54,404 nt of DNA from Ponticaulis sp. (lineage in GTDB: Bacteria > Pseudomonadota > Alphaproteobacteria > Caulobacterales > Hyphomonadaceae), in NCBI GenBank assembly GCA_002701295.1, contig NZUJ01000013.1:1-54404 (forward strand), in the 5' to 3' direction. Shown piece after piece: positions 1-7,732 of this stretch. Position 1 is the first letter of the stretch, and each line of letters opens with the position of its first letter. The position numbers and the translations under genes were made by a program. The notes under the pieces are model-generated. The model searched no databases and was not told where the DNA came from. It saw nothing but the letters and a program-made list of their open reading frames with translations.

Positions 1-75
1 CGCTTCTGACATGAACAGGATTGTAGACGAAGATTAGTCCGGCTAGTTAAGAGGCGGATACGGAGCAAAAAGCGA

Positions 76-603
76 ATGAACGACGATATCGGATATCAGG
101 CGCTAACGCAGGCCGCCATGCGTGGGGTGATGAGAGAGGCACTAAAAGTTGCTGCCTCTGACGCAGGTCTGCCTGGGGACCATCATTTCTACATTACGTT
201 CAGAACGCGCGCGCCAGGCGTGAAGCTGTCTGAGCATTTGCTGAAGCGTTTTCCTGATGAAATGGTCATCGTTATTCAGCACCAGTTCTGGGATCTGGAA
301 GTCAGCAATCGCCATTTTGAAGTTGTTCTGCAATTCTCTGGCGTGCCGCAGCATCTGGAAATTCCTTATTCGGCGGTAACTCGTTTTCAGGATCCAAGCG
401 TTGAGTTCGGCATGGCGTTCCAGCCTCTGACAGGACAAGACAATAGCGCTATGGATCTCGTCGATGATTCAGAGCCGCAACTAGCTGAGCCGGAGACCCT
501 GGAAGAGGCCTCTGACGAGACGACGGGCGATGACGCGTCTGACGATTCTCGTCCGGCAAGTGATGGAACGGTTGTTCGTCTCGACACTTTCCGTCGCAAG
601 TAA
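76..603 (+). CDS. sspB: ClpXP adaptor protein SspB (alphaproteobacterial type)
   Basis: A 175-residue protein matching the alphaproteobacterial SspB family. These are cytosolic adaptors that deliver ssrA-tagged peptides and selected substrates to the ClpXP protease. The folded substrate-binding domain fills about residues 5-120 (it contains HFYITFRT and FWDLEV). A long acidic linker rich in Asp and Glu follows. The protein ends in the basic tail VVRLDTFRRK, the position of the ClpX-docking motif in this family. A GGAG lies about 10 bases before the ATG. The next gene follows after 6 bases, so the two may be co-transcribed. The family call is from sequence pattern; the tail function is known from the family. 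Confidence 0.9.
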   Translation: MNDDIGYQALTQAAMRGVMREALKVAASDAGLPGDHHFYITFRTRAPGVKLSEHLLKRFPDEMVIVIQHQFWDLEVSNRHFEVVLQFSGVPQHLEIPYSAVTRFQDPSVEFGMAFQPLTGQDNSAMDLVDDSEPQLAEPETLEEASDETTGDDASDDSRPASDGTVVRLDTFRRK

Positions 604-609
604 GCTCAA

Positions 610-1068
610 ATGACAGATCAGACCTCGGTTCCGCCAGCACTCTCTGATGCAGAAATGCTGGCGAGATTCCAGAATGCCAAATCGCGTCCGGCATGCTCGG
701 AAACGCTGGGCATGAAGCTCGAGGAAATCAATCAGGCTGACAAAACACTGCGAATGAGTTTTGACGTCAGTGGCGCGTTTTCCAATCCGACAGGCGCCGT
801 TCAGGGCGGATTTCTGACGGCCATGCTGGATGAGGCCATGTCGGTGTGTTGCATCATCGCGTCGAATGTCACCATGACGGCGCCCACTCTGGAAATCAAA
901 ACGAGCTATTTTCGCCCCCTGTTTCCTGGCCGCGCCGAGGCGCAAGCCCGTATTCTGCGATGGGGGCGATCGACTGCTTTCATGGAGGCAGAATTGTTTG
1001 GCGCAGACGGCAAGATGGTCGCCAAAGCGAGTGCGACTGCTGCGCTGAAGCTCTTCAAGAAATTCTGA
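610..1068 (+). CDS. PaaI-family hotdog-fold thioesterase
   Basis: A 152-residue single-domain protein of the PaaI/YdiI acyl-CoA thioesterase type. The hotdog motif is visible as GAVQGGFLTAMLDEAMS around residues 65-82: the GG before the long helix and the Asp/Glu within it are the usual catalytic positions. The later strand TLEIKTSYFRP is typical of the family. It probably hydrolyses an acyl- or aryl-CoA thioester in the cytosol; the substrate cannot be read from sequence. It sits 6 bases after sspB and may share its transcript. Its Shine-Dalgarno is weak, consistent with coupling to the upstream gene. Confidence 0.85.
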   Translation: MTDQTSVPPALSDAEMLARFQNAKSRPACSETLGMKLEEINQADKTLRMSFDVSGAFSNPTGAVQGGFLTAMLDEAMSVCCIIASNVTMTAPTLEIKTSYFRPLFPGRAEAQARILRWGRSTAFMEAELFGADGKMVAKASATAALKLFKKF

Positions 1069-1075
1069 CGGGTCA

Positions 1076-1120
1076 GATTTCACCAAATCGCCCATGTCTG
1101 GATCAGATTTGGTCCTGATC
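1076..1120 (+). other. Alternative inverted repeats upstream of the beta-lactamase gene
   Basis: Two inverted repeats compete here. ACCAAATC (1082-1089) pairs with GATTTGGT (1106-1113). GATCAG (1101-1106) pairs with CTGATC (1115-1120). They share 1106, and the second repeat encloses an arm of the first, so both cannot form at once. TCAGATTT is also repeated directly at 1073-1080 and 1103-1110. There is no T-run, so this is not a standard terminator. It may end the thioesterase transcript or affect the downstream beta-lactamase, which starts at 1158. Confidence 0.3.
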
Positions 1121-1157
1121 ATCCGGGCAAATAAAGGCGATTTGAAAAGGGAACGTC

Positions 1158-2129
1158 ATGTCACAGAAAAACTCATCCCGGTTGAGCAGGCGAGCCGTTC
1201 TGGCCTCAGCTGTGGGGATCCCGTTTCTGGCAAGTTGTCAGACTGGGCGTCCTTTCTATGGTGAGGATGATGGTATTTCTGCCTTGCAGGCCCTTGAGGC
1301 ATCTGCCGGTGGGCGGCTGGGTGTGTCAGCGACCAATCTTCAGACCGGACGATCCATCAGTTGGAGAGGCGATGAGCGATTTGCCATGTGTTCGACTTTC
1401 AAATGGCTGCTCGGGGCATTTTACGCGCAACGCATGCGTGACAACTGGTCGATCGAAGACGAGGCACAGAAAGAGCGCTGGGACCGGTTCATTCCGTACA
1501 CGCAAGCCGACATCGTATCGTATTCGCCCGTGAGCGAGCCGCAGTTGGTGAATGGCGGAATGACCCTTGAAGGGCTGTGTGAAGCCACAATTATGACGAG
1601 CGACAATACGGCAGCAAATGTTCTCCTGAAAGATATTGGTGGGCCGGAGGCGCTGACGACATTCATTCGCGAGACCGGAGATCTGGTCACGCGGCTTGAT
1701 CGATTTGAACCTGAGTTGAACATCTTCGTGCCCGGCGATGAGCGGGATACCACAACACCAAACGCCATGAGTGGGCTAATGGCGCACCTCTTGTTTGGGG
1801 AGACCGGAGCATTCAATGCTACACGTCGTGTGCATGACTGGATGATCAAAGCAAATACGGGCTTGAAAAGGCTGCGCGCAGGTATTTCCGATGACTATCT
1901 GGTCGGCGACAAAACCGGGACGAATAGCGACAGCCACAGTAATGACGTTGGCTTTGTCTATACACATCCCGTGTTCAAGGGGATGGTCGGCCCTGTGGTG
2001 ATTTCGAGCTATTACAATACAGATGATCCATTCAATCCAGCGTCTGACGAAGTGCATGCTGAGGTTGGCCGGATTGCGATGAAAGCACTTGTCGGCCCGC
2101 TGTTTGATGAGCAGCCGTGGAAAGCCTGA
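1158..2129 (+). CDS. Class A beta-lactamase, predicted Tat-exported lipoprotein
   Basis: A 323-residue serine beta-lactamase with every class A signature in order: S79-T-F-K82 (nucleophile and general base), S148-D-N150, E184-P-E-L-N188 (deacylation Glu) and K252-T-G254. It should hydrolyse beta-lactams in the periplasm; the spectrum cannot be read from sequence. The N-terminus holds SRRAVL (twin arginines 11-12), a hydrophobic stretch and a lipobox LASC with Cys27. That suggests Tat export followed by lipidation, so the enzyme would be membrane-anchored. A purine-rich AAGGGAACG precedes the ATG. No regulator such as AmpR or BlaI is next to it. Its stop codon abuts the stop of the convergent RusA-like gene, with no base between. 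Confidence 0.9.
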   Translation: MSQKNSSRLSRRAVLASAVGIPFLASCQTGRPFYGEDDGISALQALEASAGGRLGVSATNLQTGRSISWRGDERFAMCSTFKWLLGAFYAQRMRDNWSIEDEAQKERWDRFIPYTQADIVSYSPVSEPQLVNGGMTLEGLCEATIMTSDNTAANVLLKDIGGPEALTTFIRETGDLVTRLDRFEPELNIFVPGDERDTTTPNAMSGLMAHLLFGETGAFNATRRVHDWMIKANTGLKRLRAGISDDYLVGDKTGTNSDSHSNDVGFVYTHPVFKGMVGPVVISSYYNTDDPFNPASDEVHAEVGRIAMKALVGPLFDEQPWKA

Positions 2130-2501
2130 TCAGGTAAAGCGTTTTGTGCCGCCAATTTCACGTGCCTTCATGACGATACGTTCGCGTTCACCTTCCCGGC
2201 GTTCGACGAGAAGGCGGGCAACCTGGCTATCATCGAAAAAGGTCGCACCAGTGAGGCTGTCGAGCAGGGCTTTGGCCAGATTGTCGAGATCCATGTGCGG
2301 CGGGTCGCCTGTGTATTCCATGATGATATGGACTTCAAAATCGCCATAGGTCGGGCGAACATGGAAATCCTTGCGGAAAAACTCTTTGAACAGAGGTTTA
2401 TAGTATTTCGCCTGCGTGGTGAGGCCATTGCACTTCGCCTCCAGCGTGCCGTCATCCAGCAGCCGTGCGCGAACCTTACCTTTGCCAACCCAGTCATCCA
2501 T
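2130..2501 (-). CDS. RusA-family crossover junction endodeoxyribonuclease
   Basis: A 123-residue protein with the RusA signature: MDLDNLAKALLDSL around residues 71-84, followed by FFDDSQV. The Asp residues of the DLDN and DD motifs are the metal-binding catalytic residues in E. coli RusA, which cleaves Holliday junctions. RusA genes are usually phage-borne, but no phage genes flank this one: its neighbours are a beta-lactamase and a small membrane protein. The ATG choice is the first in frame, with only a weak GAG before it. It may be a domesticated recombination or repair enzyme; that is inference. Confidence 0.8.
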   Translation of the reverse strand: MDDWVGKGKVRARLLDDGTLEAKCNGLTTQAKYYKPLFKEFFRKDFHVRPTYGDFEVHIIMEYTGDPPHMDLDNLAKALLDSLTGATFFDDSQVARLLVERREGERERIVMKAREIGGTKRFT

Positions 2502-2553
2502 CCATTCTCGTTAAATGGTCCGCGACGGGAGCGCAAATCTGAAAATCAGGACC

Positions 2554-2802
2554 TCAGCTATTGCGGAACCGGTTCAAGGTCGCCCGAATGGCAAGCACGG
2601 TGCAGCCAATGAAGAGGCCGGTCGCCAACAGAACCTCAAACACTACAATGAAGAGCACAATGGCACCATGCATTGAGGCCGGAAGAAAGAAAGGTGCGAA
2701 AATCGCCAGTAGTGCTGTCACGACCAGACCAGCAATCATGGCAATGTAATACCAACCCAAACCATCGGATGCGGAATCAAGAAAAATATCGTCGTTCATC
2801 AT
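2554..2802 (-). CDS. Small two-TM membrane protein, function unknown
   Basis: An 82-residue protein starting MMNDDIFLD. I chose the start at 2802 because GGTGGAG lies a few bases upstream; a longer reading with an earlier Met lacks a ribosome-binding site. Two hydrophobic helices cover about residues 17-41 and 48-74, with a short basic C-terminus (RATLNRFRN). I do not recognise the family. It is probably an inner-membrane protein. It lies downstream of hemH on the same strand, separated by an inverted-repeat hairpin, so it is probably transcribed on its own. Confidence 0.55.
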   Translation of the reverse strand: MMNDDIFLDSASDGLGWYYIAMIAGLVVTALLAIFAPFFLPASMHGAIVLFIVVFEVLLATGLFIGCTVLAIRATLNRFRNS

Positions 2803-2872
2803 CTTCTCCACCTTCAGGCATTTGAAATGCACTCAATAGTGTAAAGTTCCAGGAAAAACGTATTTTTTCAAA

Positions 2873-2903
2873 GCGTTAACGGCCTGTTGATCTTGGTTAA
2901 CGC
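2873..2903 (-). terminator. Hairpin after hemH, arms GCGTTAAC/GTTAACGC
   Basis: Perfect 8-base inverted repeat (2873-2880 and 2896-2903) with a 15-base loop, 20 bases past the hemH stop. In the hemH direction it is followed by a T- and A-rich stretch, so it may act as a terminator. The arms contain GTTAAC, which resembles the TTAAC part of CtrA half-sites, but the spacing does not match TTAA-N7-TTAA. Confidence 0.45.
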
Positions 2904-2922
2904 ATAGTTGCCCGAAGGCGGT

Positions 2923-3957
2923 TCAGACCCAGCCACCGAGTTCACGGGTGACGAGTGTCTGCAGGAGATTAATCGCCGGATCAGAATCATTGAGGCAGGG
3001 CAGGGCAGCGAAGTGCGTGCCACCCGCCTCAAGAAAGCTGTCGCGACCTTCCATGGCGATTTCTTCCAGTGTTTCGAGGCAGTCAGAAATAAAGGCCGGA
3101 GCGGCGACGGCGACTTTCTTTGCGCCTTCGTCTGGCAAGGCTTCGAGCGTTTTGTCGGTGTAAGGCTGTAGCCATTCCTGAGGCCCGAAGCGCGACTGGA
3201 ATGTTGTGCGAATGAAGTCCTCGCTCCAGCCCATTTTCTCGCGGACGAGACGCGTCGTTTTCTGGCAGTGGCAGTGATACGGATCGCCCTTATCGAAATA
3301 GCTTTTCGGAATGCCGTGATAGGACATGAGCAGCACGTCTGGTTCGAAATCGAGCGCAGACAGGCTAGCCGAGAGCGAGGTGCAAAGCGCGTCGATATAG
3401 GCCGGATCATCGTGAAAGGCCGGTGCTGTGCGAACAGCAGGCTGCCAACGGAGCTTCATCAGTGCCTTAAACGTCCGGTCGCAGACGCTGGCCGTGGTGG
3501 TGGCGGAATATTGCGGGTAGAGCGGGAACACCAGAATACGTTGGCATCCCTGGTCCTTCAGGGCATCAATTTTGGAGGCGATGGACGGATTTCCATAGTT
3601 CATCGCATAATCAATGATGAGTGTGTCTGTCCCCATACGCGCAGCCAGCTTTTCAGCCTGAAGCTTGGTGTAATGGAGGAGGGGCGAGCCATCTTCGGTC
3701 CAGACCTTTTTATAGGCGTGGCCGGATTTTGATGGGCGGAAGGTCAGAATAGGCCCCTGCAGGATCAACTGCCAGATGGCCTGAGGCATTTCGATGACGC
3801 GCGGATCAGAGAGGAATTCCGACAGATAGCGGCGCATGGGCCAATAGTCCGTGCCATCCGGCGTACCGAGATTGATCAGCAGGACCCCGGTTTTTGAAGG
3901 GCGGATAGCTGGATGGTCTTGGGGCAGGGGATTCTCGGTCATGCGGGGTCGGCTCAT
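2923..3957 (-). CDS. hemH: Ferrochelatase
   Basis: A 344-residue ferrochelatase that inserts Fe2+ into protoporphyrin IX in the last step of protoheme synthesis. The N-terminal VLLINLGTPD, the MSYHGIP segment near residue 210 (metal-binding His) and the CLETLEEIAMEG segment near 300 (conserved Glu) are family hallmarks. The length is normal for bacterial hemH. The ATG at 3957 has no strong Shine-Dalgarno; a second Met lies five residues in. The gene is divergent from the Dabb protein at 4084. No other heme genes are adjacent and no iron-responsive box was recognised in the 126-base gap. Confidence 0.95.
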   Translation of the reverse strand: MSRPRMTENPLPQDHPAIRPSKTGVLLINLGTPDGTDYWPMRRYLSEFLSDPRVIEMPQAIWQLILQGPILTFRPSKSGHAYKKVWTEDGSPLLHYTKLQAEKLAARMGTDTLIIDYAMNYGNPSIASKIDALKDQGCQRILVFPLYPQYSATTTASVCDRTFKALMKLRWQPAVRTAPAFHDDPAYIDALCTSLSASLSALDFEPDVLLMSYHGIPKSYFDKGDPYHCHCQKTTRLVREKMGWSEDFIRTTFQSRFGPQEWLQPYTDKTLEALPDEGAKKVAVAAPAFISDCLETLEEIAMEGRDSFLEAGGTHFAALPCLNDSDPAINLLQTLVTRELGGWV

Positions 3958-4083
3958 CTGTTGATCTGTGTGAGTGACAGGTTTTACGCAAAAGAGGCAA
4001 GATCAGTTTTCAATAAACGTAGGCGTGATTTGCCTTCTGAGCTGCGCTCTACAAGACTGACTGAATAAAGGGAGTGAAACCAA

Positions 4084-4464
4084 ATGAAGATCTTGAAGTC
4101 GGGAATTCTGGCAACAGGGCTGGCAGGATTGGCATTGAGTGCGCAGGCTGAGGTCTCGCATGTCGTGTTCTTTGAACTCAAAGACAATAGCGGCGAAAAG
4201 ATTGATGCGCTGATTGACGGCGCGCATGAGTATCTCTGCGATATTGAAGGCGTTGTGAGTTGTCAGGTCGGCTCGCGCCAGACTGAGCGTGAGAGCGGTT
4301 CGAATGATACCGGGTATGACGTGGCTCTGATCGTGACCCTGGATACTGAGGAAAGCCATAAAGGCTATGACACGGATCCAAGCCATATCGAATTTATCGG
4401 CAAGTTTCGCGATAACTGGAAAAACGTGCGCGTGATGGATTCGAACTTGGTGGCTGGGGAGTAG
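4084..4464 (+). CDS. Dabb (stress-responsive alpha/beta barrel) domain protein, exported
   Basis: A 126-residue protein with an N-terminal signal peptide ending SAQA before EVSHVVFFELK. The mature part is a single Dabb domain. Typical points are the HVVFFELKD opening strand, the central VALIVTLDT strand and the HIEFIGKF helix. Dabb domains form ferredoxin-like dimeric barrels; most bacterial members have no known reaction. The signal peptide is less usual and places this one in the periplasm. GGGAGTG lies just before the ATG. It converges on the MATE exporter gene. Confidence 0.75.
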   Translation: MKILKSGILATGLAGLALSAQAEVSHVVFFELKDNSGEKIDALIDGAHEYLCDIEGVVSCQVGSRQTERESGSNDTGYDVALIVTLDTEESHKGYDTDPSHIEFIGKFRDNWKNVRVMDSNLVAGE

Positions 4465-4499
4465 GAAGAAGTCCGTCAGCTCCCCGAGGAGGAGAGGAG

Positions 4500-5798
4500 T
4501 TAGCTTTTCGCTGCCCTTAATAACCCCGGCAGATAAGCGCCCAGCGCTAAAGCGCGGATGACGTACATTGCGAGGAAGGCTGTCCAGACGCCCGTGTTGC
4601 CGAAAGCATTGCGCATGGCGAGGTCGAGTGCGACGTAAAGCACGGTCGTAATGACAGCGGCATTGCGGAGCGCCTTGCCGCGCGTTGCGCCGAGGAAGAA
4701 ACCATCGAGCTGCCAGCAAGGAATGCCGATGAGCGGGATGATGGCGCAGAAGGGCAGGAAGGCGAGGGCGATCTCGCGGACTTCTGCATCCCGAATGAAA
4801 CCACTGATGAAATAACCGCCCGCAAAATAATAAATCAGCGAGATGATCGCGCCGGAGATGAGCGCAATTTCGGTGGTCAGCCGCATAGCGCGGATGAGGC
4901 GGGTTTTCTGTTTCGCGCCGACCGCTTCGCCGACTTCTTTTTCCGCAACGAAAGCATATCCATCCAGAACGAAGGCCGACACGGTAACGAACTGAAGGAG
5001 AACTTCGTTGCCTGCCAGAATGGCTGTGCCGAGGCTTGCGCCCGAGTTCACGAACCAGGCAAAGGCAAAGAGCAGGGCAAGCGTGCGAATGAGGATATCG
5101 CGGTTGGCATTAAAGAGGGCGAACAGGCGTTCTCGATCGAAGAGCTGTTGGGACCGCGTAAGGCCCTGGCGGACCATGTAGAGGCCCACGAAAAGCGCGA
5201 CCCATTCCGCAATGGCCGTGCCTGCGCCGATGCCTGCCGGCCCCCAATCGAGCCAGATGACAAAGCCTGCATCAAGGGCTGCGTTTACAGAGTTCATGAC
5301 AATCTGAACGATCAGAAGCTGGCCGGTTCTTCCGGTGCCCAGAAGCCAGCCAGTTATGCCGAACGTCATCAGGAGAGCCGGAGCGCCCCAGATGCGGGCT
5401 GACCAATATTCACGGGCGAGGTTTTTCACGTTTTCGGTTGCCGCAAACGGGTCGAAAACGATCATTTTGAGCAAAGGCGACAGCCCGAAAATAATGATAC
5501 CAAGCGCTGCGCCTGTGAGGAGCGCGCGTTGCAGGACGGAGGCGACTTCAAGTTTGTTCTCGGCGCCATTGGCTTGCGCTGTGAGACCTGTTGTCGACAT
5601 GCGCAGGAAGCCGAACGCCCAATAAAGGAAATTCATGGAGACGGCCGCAACGCCGACTGCGCCGATGTCAACCTTGTCGCCCGCCACACCCATAACGATC
5701 GTGTCCACCACACCCGTAGAGGCTGTCGCCGCCTGGGCCAGCATGACTGGCACAGCAAGTGCCAGAACTTTAGAACGGGTGAGAAGGGCGGAGGTCAT
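4500..5798 (-). CDS. MATE-family efflux transporter (DinF-like)
   Basis: A 432-residue polytopic protein with about 12 predicted TM helices arranged as two similar halves, the MATE/DinF architecture. The N-terminus begins ALAVPVMLAQAATASTGVVDT, which matches the first helix of DinF-type members. The family exports drugs or metabolites from the cytosol using a Na+ or H+ gradient; the substrate is unknown. The gene stands alone, between a convergent Dabb gene and a downstream-facing phosphatase gene on the same strand (59-base gap). Confidence 0.88.
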   Translation of the reverse strand: MTSALLTRSKVLALAVPVMLAQAATASTGVVDTIVMGVAGDKVDIGAVGVAAVSMNFLYWAFGFLRMSTTGLTAQANGAENKLEVASVLQRALLTGAALGIIIFGLSPLLKMIVFDPFAATENVKNLAREYWSARIWGAPALLMTFGITGWLLGTGRTGQLLIVQIVMNSVNAALDAGFVIWLDWGPAGIGAGTAIAEWVALFVGLYMVRQGLTRSQQLFDRERLFALFNANRDILIRTLALLFAFAWFVNSGASLGTAILAGNEVLLQFVTVSAFVLDGYAFVAEKEVGEAVGAKQKTRLIRAMRLTTEIALISGAIISLIYYFAGGYFISGFIRDAEVREIALAFLPFCAIIPLIGIPCWQLDGFFLGATRGKALRNAAVITTVLYVALDLAMRNAFGNTGVWTAFLAMYVIRALALGAYLPGLLRAAKS

Positions 5799-5857
5799 GG
5801 CTCGCGATTAGGCGAGGCGGAGTGTGTTGGCAATCGCATAAAGAGGCGGTTGCGAGG

Positions 5858-6325
5858 TTATTTCGCCTCTTTGGCGACGATTTTTGTCAGCAGGCCTTCG
5901 CTGGCCTGCTCGATCAGATCGATGGCCTGATTGAAGCGCTTTGTGAAGTAGGGGTCGGGAACTTCGCGAACGTCCTGATCTGGCGCATAATCGAGAAATA
6001 GTTGGACCGGGGTTTCAGCGCCAGCCGGACGATAGCGTTCGACATCGTCACGGTTCTTCTGATCCATGACGATGATCAGGTCGAAGGCTTCGAAATCGCG
6101 TCGCCGAAACTGGCGTGCGCGTTGCGCCGAGAGGTCATACCCGCGCTTGAGCGCCGCTTTCTGCATGGGGCCATGAGGCGCACTGCCGACATGCCATCCG
6201 CTGGTGGCTGCACTGTCGACGCGGATATCCAGACCACGTTCGCGGGCCAGTTTATCGAACACGGCTTCCGCGGTGGGAGAGCGACAAATGTTTCCAAGGC
6301 ATACGAAGAGAACTGAATTGACCAT
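5858..6325 (-). CDS. Low-molecular-weight protein-tyrosine phosphatase
   Basis: A 155-residue phosphatase starting MVNSVLFVCLGNICRSP. The P-loop is C9-x5-R15-S, and the general-acid Asp lies in VPDPYF near residue 126. It removes phosphate from phosphotyrosine in the cytosol. Upstream in-frame Met codons exist, but the sequence before MVNS has no family similarity and the start at 6325 gives the usual length. No strong Shine-Dalgarno is seen. No tyrosine kinase or exopolysaccharide genes are adjacent. It is divergent from the DUF2891 lipoprotein gene. Confidence 0.9.
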   Translation of the reverse strand: MVNSVLFVCLGNICRSPTAEAVFDKLARERGLDIRVDSAATSGWHVGSAPHGPMQKAALKRGYDLSAQRARQFRRRDFEAFDLIIVMDQKNRDDVERYRPAGAETPVQLFLDYAPDQDVREVPDPYFTKRFNQAIDLIEQASEGLLTKIVAKEAK

Positions 6326-6554
6326 GCGCACAAAAAAATCTGAAAAACCAAGCTGCAGGAAGGCATCCACATATGTGTTACGCAAAGACGCGTGCAACAG
6401 ATTTGATCTTTTTCTGTCAAAAAAATCAGAGTGACCTGACCTTGCTGCTTTGATGGCGGTCAGGGCGGTGAAAACGCGTGCGAACGCATCGTCGACCTTG
6501 GTAATCAGACCGTCTTGTGCTTTCACTTCCGGATGTGAACAGGAGAGGCCGGAC

Positions 6555-7679
6555 ATGCGGACCGCAGCAGTAATCATGAGTGGTGCGCTGATAGCGCTGA
6601 GCAGTTGCGGAAACCCCGATGGGCCCGAACCGGCCGCCTCTACAGACGAGAAGGCCGCCGTGATGAGCGTTGAAGACCGGTTTGCGCGACTGGCGCTCGA
6701 CTGCATCCACCGGCCATTTCCGAACAAGATCAGCCATGTGATGAATTCGGCGGACGATCTGGCAACACCGCAGGAAATGACACCTGCATTTTATGGCTGT
6801 TTTGACTGGCACTCGGCAGTGCATGGGCACTGGTTGTTGGTGCGTATCCTGAAGGTGCAGCCGGATACGAGCCTTGCTGGAGAGATCCGTGAGGCCTTAT
6901 CGGAATCGTTCACCGTGGAAAATATCGGCGCTGAGCTGGGCTATTATTCGCATTCGGACCGGGCTGGTTTTGAACGGCCTTACGGTATTGCCTGGTATCT
7001 GCAGCTGGTGACTGAGCTGCATGAAAGCGATGATCCACAATTGGTGAAATGGCGCGACACGCTGCAACCTCTGGAAGACAAGATCGTCGAGCGGATTGTC
7101 GGCTGGTTGCCTAATCTTGCCTATCCGAACCGGATCGGCACGCACAATCAGACCGCTTTCGCGTTCGGCCTGATGCTGGACTATGCGCGGACGGTTGGGG
7201 ATACGACCTTGGAAGCCATGATCGTCGAAAAGACGATGGATTTTTACTATGCGGACAAGGCCTGCCCGATTGGATATGAGCCATCTGGCGAGGATTTTCT
7301 GTCGCCCTGCCTGATGGAAGCGGACCTTGTGCGCCGGACAATGCCGCAGGCGCAATTCTCGGCCTGGCTCGGCTCATTCCTGCCGGATATTCCACTTGAT
7401 GGCTCAGGTGACTGGTTGGAGCCAGGTGTCGTTCTGGACGCCACTGATGGCAAGCTGGTGCATCTGGACGGGGTGAACCTGTCGCGCGCATGGGCGCTAG
7501 AGGGAATTTCCTCTGCTCTCCCTGAGGATGATCCGCGTCGAGGGGCGCTGATGGCGTCTGCCGACCTGCACAAGGAAACAGGCATCGCAGCAGTTTCTGA
7601 CACGCATTATTCAGGTAGTCACTGGCTGGCGAGCTTTGCGACATATCTGACGACCAAGCGCGGGATTGAAGAGGGCTGA
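6555..7679 (+). CDS. DUF2891 family lipoprotein
   Basis: A 374-residue protein matching DUF2891, seen from the HRPFPNKISH opening and the CFDWHSAVHGHWLL segment. I start it at 6555 because AGGAGAGG lies just upstream and the first 18 residues then form a lipoprotein signal (ALSSC, Cys18). An in-frame start 105 bases earlier would bury this signal. The body is rich in Trp and His and probably folds as an alpha/alpha toroid; the reaction is unknown. It is likely anchored to the periplasmic side of a membrane. The acyltransferase gene follows after 53 bases. Confidence 0.8.
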   Translation: MRTAAVIMSGALIALSSCGNPDGPEPAASTDEKAAVMSVEDRFARLALDCIHRPFPNKISHVMNSADDLATPQEMTPAFYGCFDWHSAVHGHWLLVRILKVQPDTSLAGEIREALSESFTVENIGAELGYYSHSDRAGFERPYGIAWYLQLVTELHESDDPQLVKWRDTLQPLEDKIVERIVGWLPNLAYPNRIGTHNQTAFAFGLMLDYARTVGDTTLEAMIVEKTMDFYYADKACPIGYEPSGEDFLSPCLMEADLVRRTMPQAQFSAWLGSFLPDIPLDGSGDWLEPGVVLDATDGKLVHLDGVNLSRAWALEGISSALPEDDPRRGALMASADLHKETGIAAVSDTHYSGSHWLASFATYLTTKRGIEEG

Positions 7680-7732
7680 ACAGATTGTCAGAGAGACCTG
7701 CGCGGATCGACTGTGTTTTGGGGGGAGTGTGA

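Noticed and set aside
481..1122. A 213-codon open frame on the minus strand
   Set aside because: It lies opposite sspB and the thioesterase, has no recognisable domain or ribosome-binding site, and is a shadow of the real genes.
4003..4719. A 238-codon minus-strand frame across the Dabb gene and MATE end
   Set aside because: It spans two real genes in a wrong frame and has no motif.
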